This document shows, piece after piece, positions 11,001 through 22,493 of a DNA stretch of 64,000 bases. The first letter of the stretch is position 1; every line of letters starts with the position of its first letter. The stretch is from Archilochus colubris (taxonomy: Eukaryota > Chordata > Aves > Apodiformes > Trochilidae), in NCBI GenBank assembly GCA_023079485.1, contig CM041084.1, positions 21,914,609 to 21,978,608 of the forward strand. Reading direction: 5' to 3'. The notes under the pieces are model-generated. The model had not been told where the DNA came from and did not search any database. It saw only the letters and a program-made list of their open reading frames with translations. The translations under genes and the position numbers were made by a program.

Positions 11001-13448
11001 AGAATTTATTTCTTGAAAAAAGAGAGTAATCAAAATATTTTTATGCTGTAATTTTTTTCTCAACAATAGCACATTTTATGAAATCATAATTATTATTATG
11101 TCTGTTTCCCTCATTAGCTAGTACAGGAGTGCACTGAGCAGTTCTGTGTCACACTGGAGTGTGCTGCATCTGTGGGATAGCACCGCATAAGATGATTCAA
11201 GGTGGCATTTTTATCTAAGCTCATTGTTAGTGTTTCAGACAAGCATGCAGTAATCACAGAATATTTAAGCTTCCTGGCTAGGTAGTAAGGAGGGAGGAAG
11301 AAAATAGTTAGGAAAAAGGTAGTGAGGTAAAAAGAAATGAGAAAAGCAGTGAGAAAATACCTCTTCAAGACATTACCAAAATATGTCTTTGAATTTCGAT
11401 GGTTGGTTTGATAGCTTTCTATCAGTTAGTGTTCACAGAGTTTTCCCTTTTCATAGAAGACAGGGCATTACAGAACAAGATGCCATAAACTGAGTCCACA
11501 GAAGTCTGGCCAAAACTGCAAGACTTTCTGGGATACTGCCATAATACAAAGACCAAAGCGGTGGCTTTTCTACTTGAGTGGCGAGTCATAACACCATTCT
11601 TAAAGTCTCTCTGGTCATACTGAAGGAAAAGAGAAATGCTCTCTCTGGGTTTTCAGATCAGTTGTTTCTCCCTATTGGACATGCAATTTAAGAACTGACT
11701 TTAAAACTGCTCTAAAGAAATGGACATTTACAGCAGACACTTCAAGATAGAGATTCTATGCAAGCAGGAAAGCTGTACCAAACCAGTGGATAAGAACCTA
11801 AGCCTGTCAAGTTATTTATACCTCAATGCTTGCAGTTTGCCCACATAAGTAGACTTTAGACACAAAGCTAAAGTCCTCCATTTAAAATTGTGTGATTCCC
11901 TGTTTATACTTTCCAGACCAGTCTGTGATCCATCTACCCACATCTAGATTGAAACCTAGAAAACCCAGAGCAGTCTGTATTGATTCACAGAAAGTGTCTC
12001 CCAAAGAACAATGTGGATGATCTTTGTGGAGGTTATGATGAACATTACAATCTTGACAGAATGGGAAAGTACAAAAAGCTAAGCTTAAATGACAGTGGGG
12101 ACATATCTATGATCTAGATGTCTCGGTAGACATCAGGACACATGTGGCTCTCCTGGTTTGTATCCATGAAGTATACAGGGATCAGATGTGGAGCAATGAT
12201 TAGGCTTCTAGATACTTCTGTAATGTTTCAGAGCCTGAAACTTAGATTGAAGTTGCCACGAGTCTAACAAACAAACAAAAATATAACATAACATCAAAAA
12301 GTGATGTTATATTATTTGTGACTATCGCCACAAAAGATAGCAAGGATTACTTAAGATGGTGCATTATTTTCTGAAGGAAAATCAAATTTTTTGGCCTAGA
12401 TGTTTTCCTTACCATTGTTTATTTGTTGCAACATCTTGTCTTATAGCACATAAAACATAACTGGAGCAATATAAAATTTATCATATTACATTTCAGGAAA
12501 AAATAAAAGGTACTTTTCCATCATATGGCTACCCTTATATTAAAAACAATCATGCAGATTCTGTTCATTCTGAGACTACTCATTTGTCTCAAATACTAAC
12601 ACTTTTGCCAATCTGGAATCTATTATAGAGGTAAAGATAAAAAATGTACTTTTATAGCAATTAAATTTCCTGTGTCATATAGAAATCCTAGGAATCACTA
12701 GTAGAATCATCACTAATGTTCCATTCAGCTATAGAAGTATGCAGTTTTCTCCCTAATGACACCTATAGTTGTTATTGCTAAATATTTTAATCTTTGAGTG
12801 CTAAGAACTACAAGCAGATATTTAGTCATAGCCAGAAGGATGCAGGACATATTTTTAGGACAACAGGGTTTTTTTGCAGAAGAATCTGTGTGGGTTGTGG
12901 AGCTACCTGGAAAAGACTTTAAGGACAACTTGAATTCTTGTCTTACATTTTAGCTTATTAAGTCAAGTGGAGAAAAGAAATCAATCACTTTGGAACAAGA
13001 CTTGTAGAAATTTTACTTTCGAGGCAAAGTACTCAGCCCATATGAAGGTCAAGACAGGGATCAGTAAAATTAACTTGCAAGTATTAAAAATATCTATTCT
13101 TTATTCTCTATTGTTCTGTATCTATTTCTCACAGATGGAGTGATGTTCTCAATAGGGAACACAAATACAGGGAAAGCTGTGTTAATAACTCCACCACAAA
13201 GAAGCAGTGACCATCCATGAACTGATGAACACATTTGGGTATTCCAAATCAGTGTAACACAAGGCCAATATGCTATCTTCTAAACCTTTGGAAATATATA
13301 AAAGAGAGAGTACTTTGCAAATCTTCATAACACTAGCTAGCTTCCTATTCTTGATACTTTATTCAAAAGTATTCATGGTATTTTTATGGTCAACTTTCAA
13401 CCGTAGTATTAATATCCTAGTAAAATAAATGTAGACAGGAAGAAATCC
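8026..13448. other. Intergenic, about 5.4 kb without recognised repeats or genes
   Basis: AT-rich unique-looking DNA. Open frames reach at most 94 codons (10788-11072 minus) and their translations resemble nothing I know. A perfect 9-bp-arm inverted repeat lies at 12288-12310 and is listed separately. No CR1, LTR or SINE signature was found on either strand. Confidence 0.45.
12288..12310. repeat. Inverted repeat, 9-bp arms, 5-nt loop
   Basis: ATAACATCA, then AAAAG, then TGATGTTAT. The arms are perfect reverse complements. The sequence is AT-rich and of a size that could arise by chance in a window this long. Confidence 0.85.
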
Positions 13449-13765
13449 TGTAGTGAAATGAAGCAACCAGGTGCCACTAATTACCAGGTAGTGGGCATGA
13501 GCTTGTGTTAAGCCCACCTGTGCCTGATTAGGGCAGGCCCCAACTGCGCATGAGCAGGATTAGGGGGCCAATAAAAGGTGAGCTTCCAAACACAGGCTCA
13601 GCTCATTCCTGAGCAAACCAGCAGAGAGGTTAGCTGATTCCAAAGCAGTAGCACCAAGCCAGGCTAACCAGTCCTGAGGCAACAGGGCCCTTTTTCATGC
13701 ACTTCTGCTGAAATACCTGTTGGACTTTGGAGTGTCGTGCCCTACGAGAGGTTCGTCTTGCTACG
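13449..13765 (+). mobile_element. Solo LTR, 317 bp, same family as 2570-2786
   Basis: The element starts TGTAGTGAAATGAAGCAACC and ends near AGGTTCGTCTTGCTACG. Aligned with the minus-strand copy at 2570-2786 it shares the 5' end (TGTAGnGAAAT... followed by ACCAGGTGCC). It also shares a 28-bp core around CCACCTGTGCCTG...AGGGCAGGCCCC with one mismatch, a GGGGGCCAATAAAAGGTG block, and the 3' end (13 of 17 positions). The terminal CA has become CG. The flanks AAATCC (13443-13448) and AAATTC (13766-13771) agree at five of six positions, a probable decayed 6-bp target duplication. This copy is about 100 bp longer than the other, so one copy has been internally deleted or they belong to different subfamilies. 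No internal retroviral sequence is adjacent. Confidence 0.72.
13570..13577 (+). promoter_or_regulatory. TATA-like / AATAAA box in LTR
   Basis: AATAAAAG lies between GGGGGCC and GTGAGC and is conserved between the two members of this LTR family. In retroviral LTRs an element here would serve as TATA box or polyadenylation signal. The role is inferred from position and conservation only. Confidence 0.4.
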
Positions 13766-15335
13766 AAATTCCATGATGTGTAGACAGCCTCTTGACTTTC
13801 ACCACAATTGAGTTTCTTTAACATTGAGTTCTTCATTACTTTTAAAGTCTGTGGCAAGGACAAGAGGCACGTGGTCTTCAAGGCACAGTGGCTACTAACA
13901 ACTTAGGTTAATTTCATTCATGTGCAAGAGCTACAGGGTGCATAAATTAAAATTATCCAGTGAGCCTATCTGCACTAAATGGATAGAGGTTGACTGCTTC
14001 CGTGCTCAAGGCTGCACTCCAAAATGCTGCAAATTTCTTCTTCTCAGAAGAGATACTATTTTAGGAAACAAGTAATGCTCTGTGGATATTCTTGGTTTTA
14101 TCAAAAGAGTTTTACTTGCTATTACTCACTGCTCACCATTCAAGTGATTGTCAAATACATTCTTTTTTTCTCTCTCATTTTCTGTACAGTCATGGTATAG
14201 GAGCTATTTACTTCATCTATCATTTATGAACCTTCTACAGTGATTCAGTGGTTCAGACTTTGAAAAGTTATCGAGAAAGTCCTAGGGAACTATCTGTGAG
14301 CTGAGAACATCAGGCAGAGTCACCAAATTTATTTTTTAACCCTTCCTGACAGCAAAGTTGTGTGCTTTTAAATTAGTAAAAGGAGAAGTGTAGGGCAGAA
14401 AAGGGCAGAAAGCAGCAAGTAAGCAAACCACTTCCATTAGAACGCTGCTCCAGATTTAAGTATGTTTTGGGGTGGTATATATTTTGGTATAGCACAGTAA
14501 ACCCACCAGTCAAGAGCTATCAATTGAAAGACCTGCCTTTCCATTATGTACATTGCAGTGAAAAAAAAGTTTCTGTATTTTCCTAAATTTCTCAGCCAGA
14601 ACCACAGCACTGCTATATTAAAATGTTAAACATTATAAGCTAAGGCTGTAAATCTCCCCTTCAAAATCCCTCATGTCAGCCCTTGAACTTTCCCCCTAGG
14701 AAGCCAGGAGTCTACCATCTGGGCTTCCTGGGGTGAATCAGCCAGAATGTTCAGCAGCTTTCTGGAGAGGGCTAATACATCTAATCACATTCCTCTTCTG
14801 AGAGCATAGATTATTCTCATATGAAAAATGCATAAATCATCCACACGTTCACATGTAGGAGTAAAAAACCAGTGAGATATAAGCTCTGTTTGTCATATAA
14901 GGAGTCATCCTGGTTAAATCACCTTGCAGAGATCCTGAAGGCCTCTCCAAGTAGGACATCTCAGTGATGCAGTGTACCATGAGGCACAGACAGCACCTTG
15001 GATCCAGAAGAGGACAGAGCCCATTGCTCACTGCATTTATACTGAATGCACTACACCAATCAGGAGAAGCATGGCAGGGGGGAAGCAAAGCTTGCTTTTT
15101 AAAAAGAATTTTAAAATAATGCAGTAAAAGCCAAGGTGCTTGGTTAAACTCCCAACTTTTCTGTGCTAGGTCATGTAAAGTCTCTGGATAAATCCATGAC
15201 ATTATAGTAAAGAAGTTTAGAGGAGGCCATTTCAGCTTAAAGAAACCAAACTACCTGTCTGTGATGGTAAGGTGGTGATGGGTAGGTGATGTCATAATTT
15301 ATGGATTTTGTAATTTATAGATCAAATTGTTTTAT
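13766..15335. other. Intergenic, no gene seen
   Basis: AT-rich. A 117-codon minus-strand frame at 14849-15202 is the longest here. It is rich in Cys, Leu and Pro, has no recognised domain, and reads like chance. No repeat family was recognised before the CR1 at 15336. Confidence 0.45.
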
Positions 15336-15606
15336 CAGGGCCTGTTAGTGATAGGATAAGGGGTAATGGTTGAAAACTGGAAGGAGATAGATTTAGAGTA
15401 GATATTGGGAAGAAAAAATTTATGATGTGGATAATGAAAGACTACAACAGGTTGCCCAGAGAGGTTGTTGAAACCCCATCTCTGGATACGTGGTTGATCA
15501 GGGCTCTAAGAAACCTGCTCTAATTGAAGATGTCCCTGCTCACTACAGGGTGACTAGATGACCTTTAAAAGACCACTTCCAACCCAAATCATTCTATAAT
15601 TCTATG
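15336..15606 (+). mobile_element. CR1 LINE, old 3' fragment
   Basis: Matches the terminal 270 bp or so of CR1: 'gggcctgttagtgatagga', 'aaggggtaatggtt', 'agatattgggaagaa', 'aacaggttgcccagagagg', 'gatgtccctgctcac', 'gacctttaaaagacc', and 'attctataattctatg' at the end. Scattered substitutions throughout mean it is clearly older than the copies at 21938 and 24395. There is no open frame. The element is 5'-truncated at about 15336. Confidence 0.92.
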
Positions 15607-15691
15607 CAATTATTACTCCTATGCTCCCTTCAGGTTGGCTTGTCTGTTCAATCATGTATGATCAAATCAAAGTTCTTTCTCTTCCCTAAAG

Positions 15692-15709
15692 TTTTTTTTT
15701 TTTTTTTTT
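15692..15709 (+). repeat. Poly(T) tract, 18 bp
   Basis: Uninterrupted T18 starting about 85 bp after the CR1 tail. CR1 does not use poly(A) tails, so this is not its tail. Confidence 0.95.
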
Positions 15710-15777
15710 AAATTATCACTCACTATAGGATGGATGCATATAGTAAGCCTATTTTGCAAATCAGTTTATATGGAAAC

Positions 15778-16400
15778 TGTCCTGGTTAGAGAGAACAAGG
15801 GTAGAAAAAAGCCTACCTGAGACACCACCAGCATCTCCCAGCCTATTGATGTGGCAGTCACAGTGAGGAGCAGCTGAGCCTATAGGGAGAGGATGGGTCA
15901 GGTGGCCCAAATGGACAAATTCCTTTCCATGGTGCTCAGTATAAAAAGGTTCCCAGGAGAGATTTCTGGGGCCTTTTCTGGGGAGTGTTCTAGTTGATGT
16001 GATGTCTGTTTGCTGCCGCTCCTTTCCTCACTGGAGAAGAACATCATTCAGCAAGACAAGCTGCCTTCTGCCTTCTTACAAGTAGGAGCAGCTTGCTTGT
16101 TCTAAGGCTGTTGTTGACTGTCACTGGGGCCCTGGACTTGGGCATCACCATCTGCTGCTGAGTACAGTTTGAGAGTTTTCTGGTTGGGAAGTAATTACCA
16201 ACGGAGAAGGTTGAGTTCCATAATTACATATTTCATATGTATTTGTAATTCACTATCACTACTTCATTAAACATAAGAGTTTTTTTCTTTGGACCTTAAA
16301 TTCTCTTCCCATTATTTCCTTTTTCATCTTCTCCTGGGAGTGTAGCAGGAGGGAATAATAGAGAGCTTGTGTCACCTAGGTACTGTTTAAAAATATAACA
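15778..16400 (+). mobile_element. Solo LTR of avian endogenous retrovirus type (TGTCCTGGTT)
   Basis: Begins TGTCCTGGTTAGAGAG, the start shared by many bird ERV LTRs. It aligns along most of its length with the plus-strand element at 61807-62430, sharing blocks such as 'gacaccacca', 'gagcagctgagcc', 'gaggatgggtcag', 'gtgctcagtataaaa', 'cccaggagag' and 'ctgcttgcc/ctcctttcctcac'. A TATA box (GTATAAAAAGG) is at 15939-15949. The 3' boundary is not certain. The two copies remain alignable to about 16321, and the most plausible LTR end is the ACA at 16398-16400. The 5-bp flanks (GAAAC and GCAAT) are not a clear target duplication. No gag, pol or env sequence adjoins it. Confidence 0.75.
15939..15949 (+). 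promoter_or_regulatory. TATA box of LTR
   Basis: GTATAAAAAGG, about 160 bp into the LTR, is conserved as GTATAAAATGG in the second copy near 61979. It probably marks the ancestral U3 promoter. Whether it is still active cannot be told. Confidence 0.6.
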
Positions 16401-19400
16401 GCAATGAATTGTTTTACATTTGTTAAGTGTATCATCAGCTGTCTTCCACAGCAATCAAATTTGAGAACTGAAGTGAAAAAAAAGCTTTTATTTCATACCT
16501 CTAACACACAAACCCCAAATATGTTTTAATTCTTAATTAGTGTCCATGTAATTGGTGATTAAATTTATTGAATGCCAGAAATCCAGTGACATCCCCAATG
16601 GGCCCAGGATTTGGCTTAGAAAATAATGTGGGAGAAATTCCAGAGTGCCAAAAGGAAACAATACAGGTCTCTGTGGTGTATAGTTCCCCACCTGCCTCTG
16701 AACACTGCCAGTGTTTCAGGGCTTGAACATCAGAAGAGGCATTGGCCCTTGACACACACCTGGAAAGCAGACAACCAAGCATTGCAGGCAAATCAAACCA
16801 GCACATGCTGCTGTTATGCTGAATACATTTACTTTTGAAACCATTTCTGTCATTTGGGAATCCTCATGGAGGCTGGGAACTGAGGTGTCTTCCCATGCAC
16901 TACTCCTCTACAATTCTTTTTGTTGACCTCCTCTAAACTCCAAGCAGTGTATGGGGGCTTCTCCTTGTGAACCCATTCCTATTGCAATTTGGGAAGAAAG
17001 CAAATGCAGCCTGGTTCAGTGTGTGTTTTTATGGCTATGACAAATACTAGCAGCACATGACCTTTTAGGGACAGTGCTTCATCACAGCTCCAGTTAATTT
17101 CAATCCGAGATGCAAGACTGGGAGGGAGTACAAAGAGTGAGCCTTTCTCTACTAAATGTCTAGAGGTTGGCTTCCTGCAAGATTGAGGCTAAATAAGTTA
17201 TATATTCCACCCCATACTTGGAAATGAACATAAGTGGCATATTTGCTACACACTGTTGCCTTCTAGATTTCCAGGCTGTTGTTTCTGAAGTTGCCAGGTA
17301 GGACACATTTTATGTATGACTAACCCTCAGTCATTCAGGTTTAGATCAGTTTGGTTTCTGTGGAAACTTCCTTTTAACTTCTGCACTGATTTTCTGTCCT
17401 AGGGGCTACAACAGATTGGAACTGTCATTTCAATGCTCATTGCCTCCAGGGGAACAGAGCAGGTTCTCTCACTTCTCCACTAAAAAAAGCCTGCTCAAAG
17501 GCCAGGTGTCTTGTCTAGTGCTCTCAAGAACTGAAGCAATCTAAACATGGAGCATCTAAAGCTGGAATTAAATGGGCAGTGTGAAAGACACCTGACAACA
17601 AGTGGAAGCAAAAAAGGAAAATCTAATGCCTGCAGTCAGAAAGTCAGTGACACAATGTTACTCTCCAAGTGCCCAGCTTGTTACAGATGGGTAAATGCTA
17701 CTATAATGACATAGATGACTTCTTTTTTTTTTTTTTTTTTTTTCCATACAACAAGAAATAATTAGTTTGATTCAGAATTCTGGCTGGCTGACAGTAGAAT
17801 ACCTACTGCAGTGCCTGCAGACCAGTAATGGACAGCTGTCTTTTCCTCCTAGCATTGTTAATCAGGTTCATGGAGCTGCCAAAGGCTTGAATGAGGTTAG
17901 GGAACAGGTTGCAGTCATGCTTTTACTGCTTTAGTCCCAGTTCTTCTCTTACCTTTTTCTACCCTAAAACACATTGTTGGCAGTGACAACTAACACTTGG
18001 AAGAGAAACTCTCAGATAATCTACTGATATAAATAAATGTACTACTGTAGTAAAAAGGGCTATATTGATATGTGAGATGGAAATAACTCCCAAATCTGTT
18101 CAAATGCTAACTAGTGTTTGATATTGTCTGCCATTATTATGTGAGACACTAAAGTTACAAAGGAAATTGCAGAGTAGGTGAACCTATCATCCTCAAGTTA
18201 GCAGCTGTCAGATTCACAATCCCCCTTCTCAGCTAAGACAGACATTTAAATGTGCTTATTTCTGATTTTACTCACTTTCTTTTCAAGCATAAGAAAAATA
18301 CAGACCTTTTATAAACAGGATAGAAATTAGGCAGGAAAAAAAAAATCATTCTTCTACAAATGTTATCTGCTGCACTGAAGGATTTTATATTATAAAAAAA
18401 TTGGACAGCATCAAGGGCAAAAATAATCTCACCTTAATCGATAAAATGACAAGCTAAATTCAATGGCTTTAGAGAGCCTGTCTTCCAAACGAACAGCAAG
18501 TTTTCTCCAAAGGCCTTGTGAAAATATGGGGTTATTCAGTATACATAGTTGTTTCCCTAGAACAGAAATCTCCAGAGATGGTTAGCTTTATCTACTGTAC
18601 ACACAGCTATATTGTCTTGTGTCACTTTCTTCTACAGATTGATGGAGTGCTGTTTAAATTCATGTAGTTGGCTCCCATAGTATGATGCTGAATCACACTT
18701 CTAAAGAAGCATGATAATTAGTAAGAGCAGGTAATATGTATTTTGAGTTAGTCCTAATTATAGAAATGTGTCCCTTATAAAAGACTTGCCAATTTGAATG
18801 ATTTTTATTGTTTTAAAATTCAGTATGGATTAAGATTAGAAGACAGTCAGCTAAGTAATTATTTGTAGGCAACTGAAGAGGAGCCTCAAAGGGTCTGTTA
18901 AGATTTGCTGTAGAGCACAATAAAATTATGAATCCATTAAATGGAATTTCTCAACACCCTAAACATTGCAAAAAGACAGACACAACCCTAGAAATGTGAT
19001 TTAATTAGGTGACAATTACACCTCTTTAACACAAGCAGGATAGTATATATTTACTACCTGCCCTGTGTGCTACTATTGTCTTCTTTTTAACCCATCTGCC
19101 TCCAAACTTTGAGGCCATGGATCTCCATCACATAAATTCAAGAGTGAAGAACAGGTCATCGTTCATTGTGGATCTAATGTGCTTGTCACTGAATTTAGAG
19201 GACTTCCTTGCCTCATTATCTTCTGAGGTCTAATCCGTATGGAGCAAAATCCTCAGTTGCATGACACTGTGAATGGGGAATGCTTTAACACAAACTAGCC
19301 CCTGGAATTACGTTTTGGGGGAATACAAACACAGGTTTGTAAAGAAAAAAGAAAAAACTCCCTAAAACCTATGAAAACATGGTGCTTAACTTAGTCCTTG

Positions 19401-21937
19401 TTTTTTGCTAGTGAGCAGTAAGGAATGACTCCAACAAAACCCATTAATTTGAGTCTGGTTTTTTTGTGATAGCAAATGACACGCTGGCAGTATGAACATG
19501 CTGAACGCTCCAGAGTGAAAACCCCAGGTCTTTGAGACCCATTTGATTCCTCAGGCTTAGAGACAAGTTCTCCAGGTGTGATCAAGTCAGATGGAGCAAA
19601 TGCCCGAGATCCAGAAGTTCTACTCTGAATACCTGACCTCAAACTTAAATTTTTGGGGGATGATACTTTGACAACTTTGTATCAGTACATGGGAACTCAG
19701 CAGATGGGGAAATCAGATGGTCTACAAGATCATAAGACTAGAGCTAAAAAAGCAAGCATTTTGATTCAAAATGGAGGTGTGATTGTCTCACTTTTCTGTT
19801 CTCCAAAGGCGAAGTTCTTCATTTCACATAGGTGATGGTCCGAAATACTCTTCCTAGCTAGAAACTTCCTTCTAATTTAGAAACCCGAGGCAAGTATTTT
19901 AAGCGAGCATCCCTTTGATTCTCCATATATAACTTTATGAAACACAGATTCCATTAAGTTGTGATATGATCAAGAAAAAACATCAGATAATTTATGAGGT
20001 AGCCTTTGAAATTAATCAGATAAAATATTTGAAAAATAGGCTTTTCTAAGATAAGACTGATGTTAGGCAAACAATGCTTCTTCCAAAGACAACTGGATAA
20101 CAGAAGATATAAAATATTTTTCTGGAGTGATATAAATATGCTATCTTGCTTAAGTTTACACATACAAATATGTGCATAGCATAGTTGGAATGGGTAGGAG
20201 CTCAGAATTGGGGATTTGAATAGCCTGTCTTTTGAATCACCAGCTATTTGAAATTCACAAATTGTTTTAACATCAGGCAACATCCACTCTTCTGCCAGCA
20301 GACAAGGAGATCTGCAGGAGCCCTGAAACTCTGAAAAGGCTGAAAAAGGAAAACATTTTGTTCAAGTTATCTGTACAAAATCCCAATATGGAACATAGGG
20401 AACATTAGGATAAGGATTAACCACAATACATCCAACTGGTTGGTGTCCAATGAACTTCCTGCTCCTGCCTATCTATATTGCCCAACTTTGATGAAGCAGG
20501 TTGTTTGGCTCATGGCTTTTCAAGGTTCTTGCTGGTTATTTGTAGAGTGATTGTCTGGAAGGACATGGTTTAAGGTGCTGTAGGGCCACAGCGAGGTATG
20601 CAGTGAAATTTTGCAGCACTAAATAAACAGTGCAGTCACCTCATTGAGAGCAGCATGTGCAGAATAAAGCCAGAATCACTACTACAGCAGAGCCTGACCA
20701 GGATAAGACCACTGGATGCAGTCAGGATAAACACAGACAAATGGTATGTAACTTTTCTGAAGCAGCTAATGTATGCTGGGAGAGAATAGAATGTATTTAC
20801 CAAGGCTCACAAAGCCCCTCCAGTTGTATTTGCTACATATTGAGGAAGGCAAAGTTCAGGCACTGATGAAGCTGTCTCTGAATCTAATAGTAATGATTTT
20901 CCAGTCAATGGTGCTCATGATTAGATGGAACATCACAAAGGGGAGTTGTGAAAAGTTGAGTAATATTGAACATTATGTAGAAAAATGCTAAATATTCAAA
21001 AGTATTTTCTTTTGCTTACAGTGCTTTCCTTATTTTGACTTTGCAGTTTCACATAAGAAACATCTTCTAGAGTAGAACTACAGGAATAATGGTGGGTTTT
21101 ACTGATTATAACTACAGTGATGTAAAATTTTACATTCACAGCAGCCTGAAAAGTGAAAAATTGTCTTATTTTTTATTCCTGTTTTTCTTTAAATAGGATA
21201 TTGGTGAAATAGAAGGAAAATGGACCATAAAGTGGCCAGACTTTTCTACCATCCCTAGAACAAATCTAGTGGTGCTGTTAGAGGCAGAGCACAATAAAGG
21301 GTGGATAAAAGTCTAATAGAATAGGCCTTAACATTCTTAGGTTTAGGATAAGTTCCATCTCATCCTGTCCTGTTGCTGTGAGAATGCAGTGCAGTGTGGT
21401 CAGCTGCAGTATCCACTGATAGAGATAGTCAAATACAAAATGAAAATGCTAATAAATCACAAAGAACATACATATTGTCAAGCACAGTCCTGCATTTTAA
21501 GAATATTTATATTCTCTTCAAATACTAGACTACCATATGTCAGAAAATTTATTTAAGAAGAGCTCTCTTCCTTTGATGTGCTAACAAAGAGAAATGACAC
21601 TAGATATGGAAAAAAAATGATGGGTCTGTCAGGGATTCAAGAGCACTGCCATGAAAGTGGTATCTAAGAATGGATGGAAAGTTTAGCTGGGAAACTAAAA
21701 AAAATATTTTAATTGCACAATAACGTGAAAAGTGACAAGGTGGGAAAGGGAAGAAGAGGGGGAGCAGGGAAGAAAATCCCAGAGCAGCAAATAACAGCTC
21801 AGCCTCTGAAAATGTGCAATTACTCAGGAATAACACAGACTTGAAGTCTTATAACTAGAAAGAACAAAATGTCTTCCAGCTGAAAGACACTGAGAGAAAA
21901 AATTGTGAGAAAATTATCAGGCAGAAAAGTATGTTTA
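16401..21937. other. Intergenic, about 5.5 kb without recognised genes
   Basis: AT-rich unique-looking DNA with a T21 tract at 17723-17743. The longest frame (19954-20283 minus, 109 codons) is rich in Leu, Ile and Phe because of base composition and shows no domain. Two frames overlap antiparallel at 16537-16838; neither resembles a known protein. No CR1 or LTR signature was found. Confidence 0.45.
17723..17743 (+). repeat. Poly(T) tract, 21 bp
   Basis: T21 without interruption. No SINE body is recognisable on the minus strand beside it, so it is listed as a simple repeat. Confidence 0.95.
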
Positions 21938-22493
21938 GGAGAAATCATGACCCTATACTCAGCCCTGGTGAGGCCACACCTCGAGTACTGTGTCCAGTTC
22001 TGGGCCCCCCAGTTCAGGAAGGATATCGAGGTCCTGGAGCAGGTCCAAAGGAGGGCAACCAAGCTGGTGAAGGGACTTGAGCACAGACCCTATGAGGAGA
22101 GGCTGAGAGAGCTGGGGCTGTTCAGTCTGGAGAAGAGGAGGCTCAGGGGAGACCTCATCGCTCTCTACAACTCCCTGAAAGGAGGGTGTAGCCAGGTGGG
22201 GGTTGGACTCTTTTGCCAGACGACTTTCAACAAGACAAGAGGGCATGGTTTTAAGTTGTGCCAGGGGAAATTTAGGTTAGATATTAGAAAGAATTTCTTT
22301 ACAGAGAGAGTGATCCGGCATTGGAATGGGCTGCCCAGGGAAGTAGTGGATTCTCCGTCCCTGGAGATATTTAAAAAGAGACTGGATGTGGCACTCAGTG
22401 CCATGGTCTAGCAACCGCAACGGTGGTAAAAGGGTTGGACTCGATGATCTCTGAGGTCCCTTCCAACCCAGCCAATTCTATGATTCTATGATT
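21938..22493 (+). mobile_element. CR1 LINE, young 3' fragment (copy A of a pair)
   Basis: A 5'-truncated CR1 that starts inside ORF2, runs through the ORF2 stop (TAG, 22409-22411) and a short 3' UTR ('gggttggactcgatgatctc', 'tgaggtcccttccaac'), and ends in ATTCTATG octamers at 22475-22493. CpGs that usually decay are still present and the frame is open to the end, so the insertion is recent relative to the other CR1 copies in the window. The second copy at 24395-25057 lies on the same strand and is about 97% identical over their shared length by manual comparison. Confidence 0.95.
21944..22411 (+). pseudogene. CR1 ORF2 C-terminal fragment
   Basis: An open frame covering the C-terminal region of CR1 ORF2p, the protein that carries endonuclease and reverse transcriptase in a full element. 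Visible blocks in order are [15 protein letters not shown], then [46 protein letters not shown], and a final [20 protein letters not shown] before the stop. The endonuclease and the catalytic reverse transcriptase motifs are absent because of 5' truncation. A methionine upstream at 21905 adds non-CR1 residues and is not meaningful. There is no reason to expect a product. Confidence 0.88.

Noticed and set aside
17723..17743. Poly(T) as the tail of a minus-strand SINE or processed pseudogene
   Set aside because: No SINE body or gene-like sequence lies on the expected side, and no flanking target duplication was seen.
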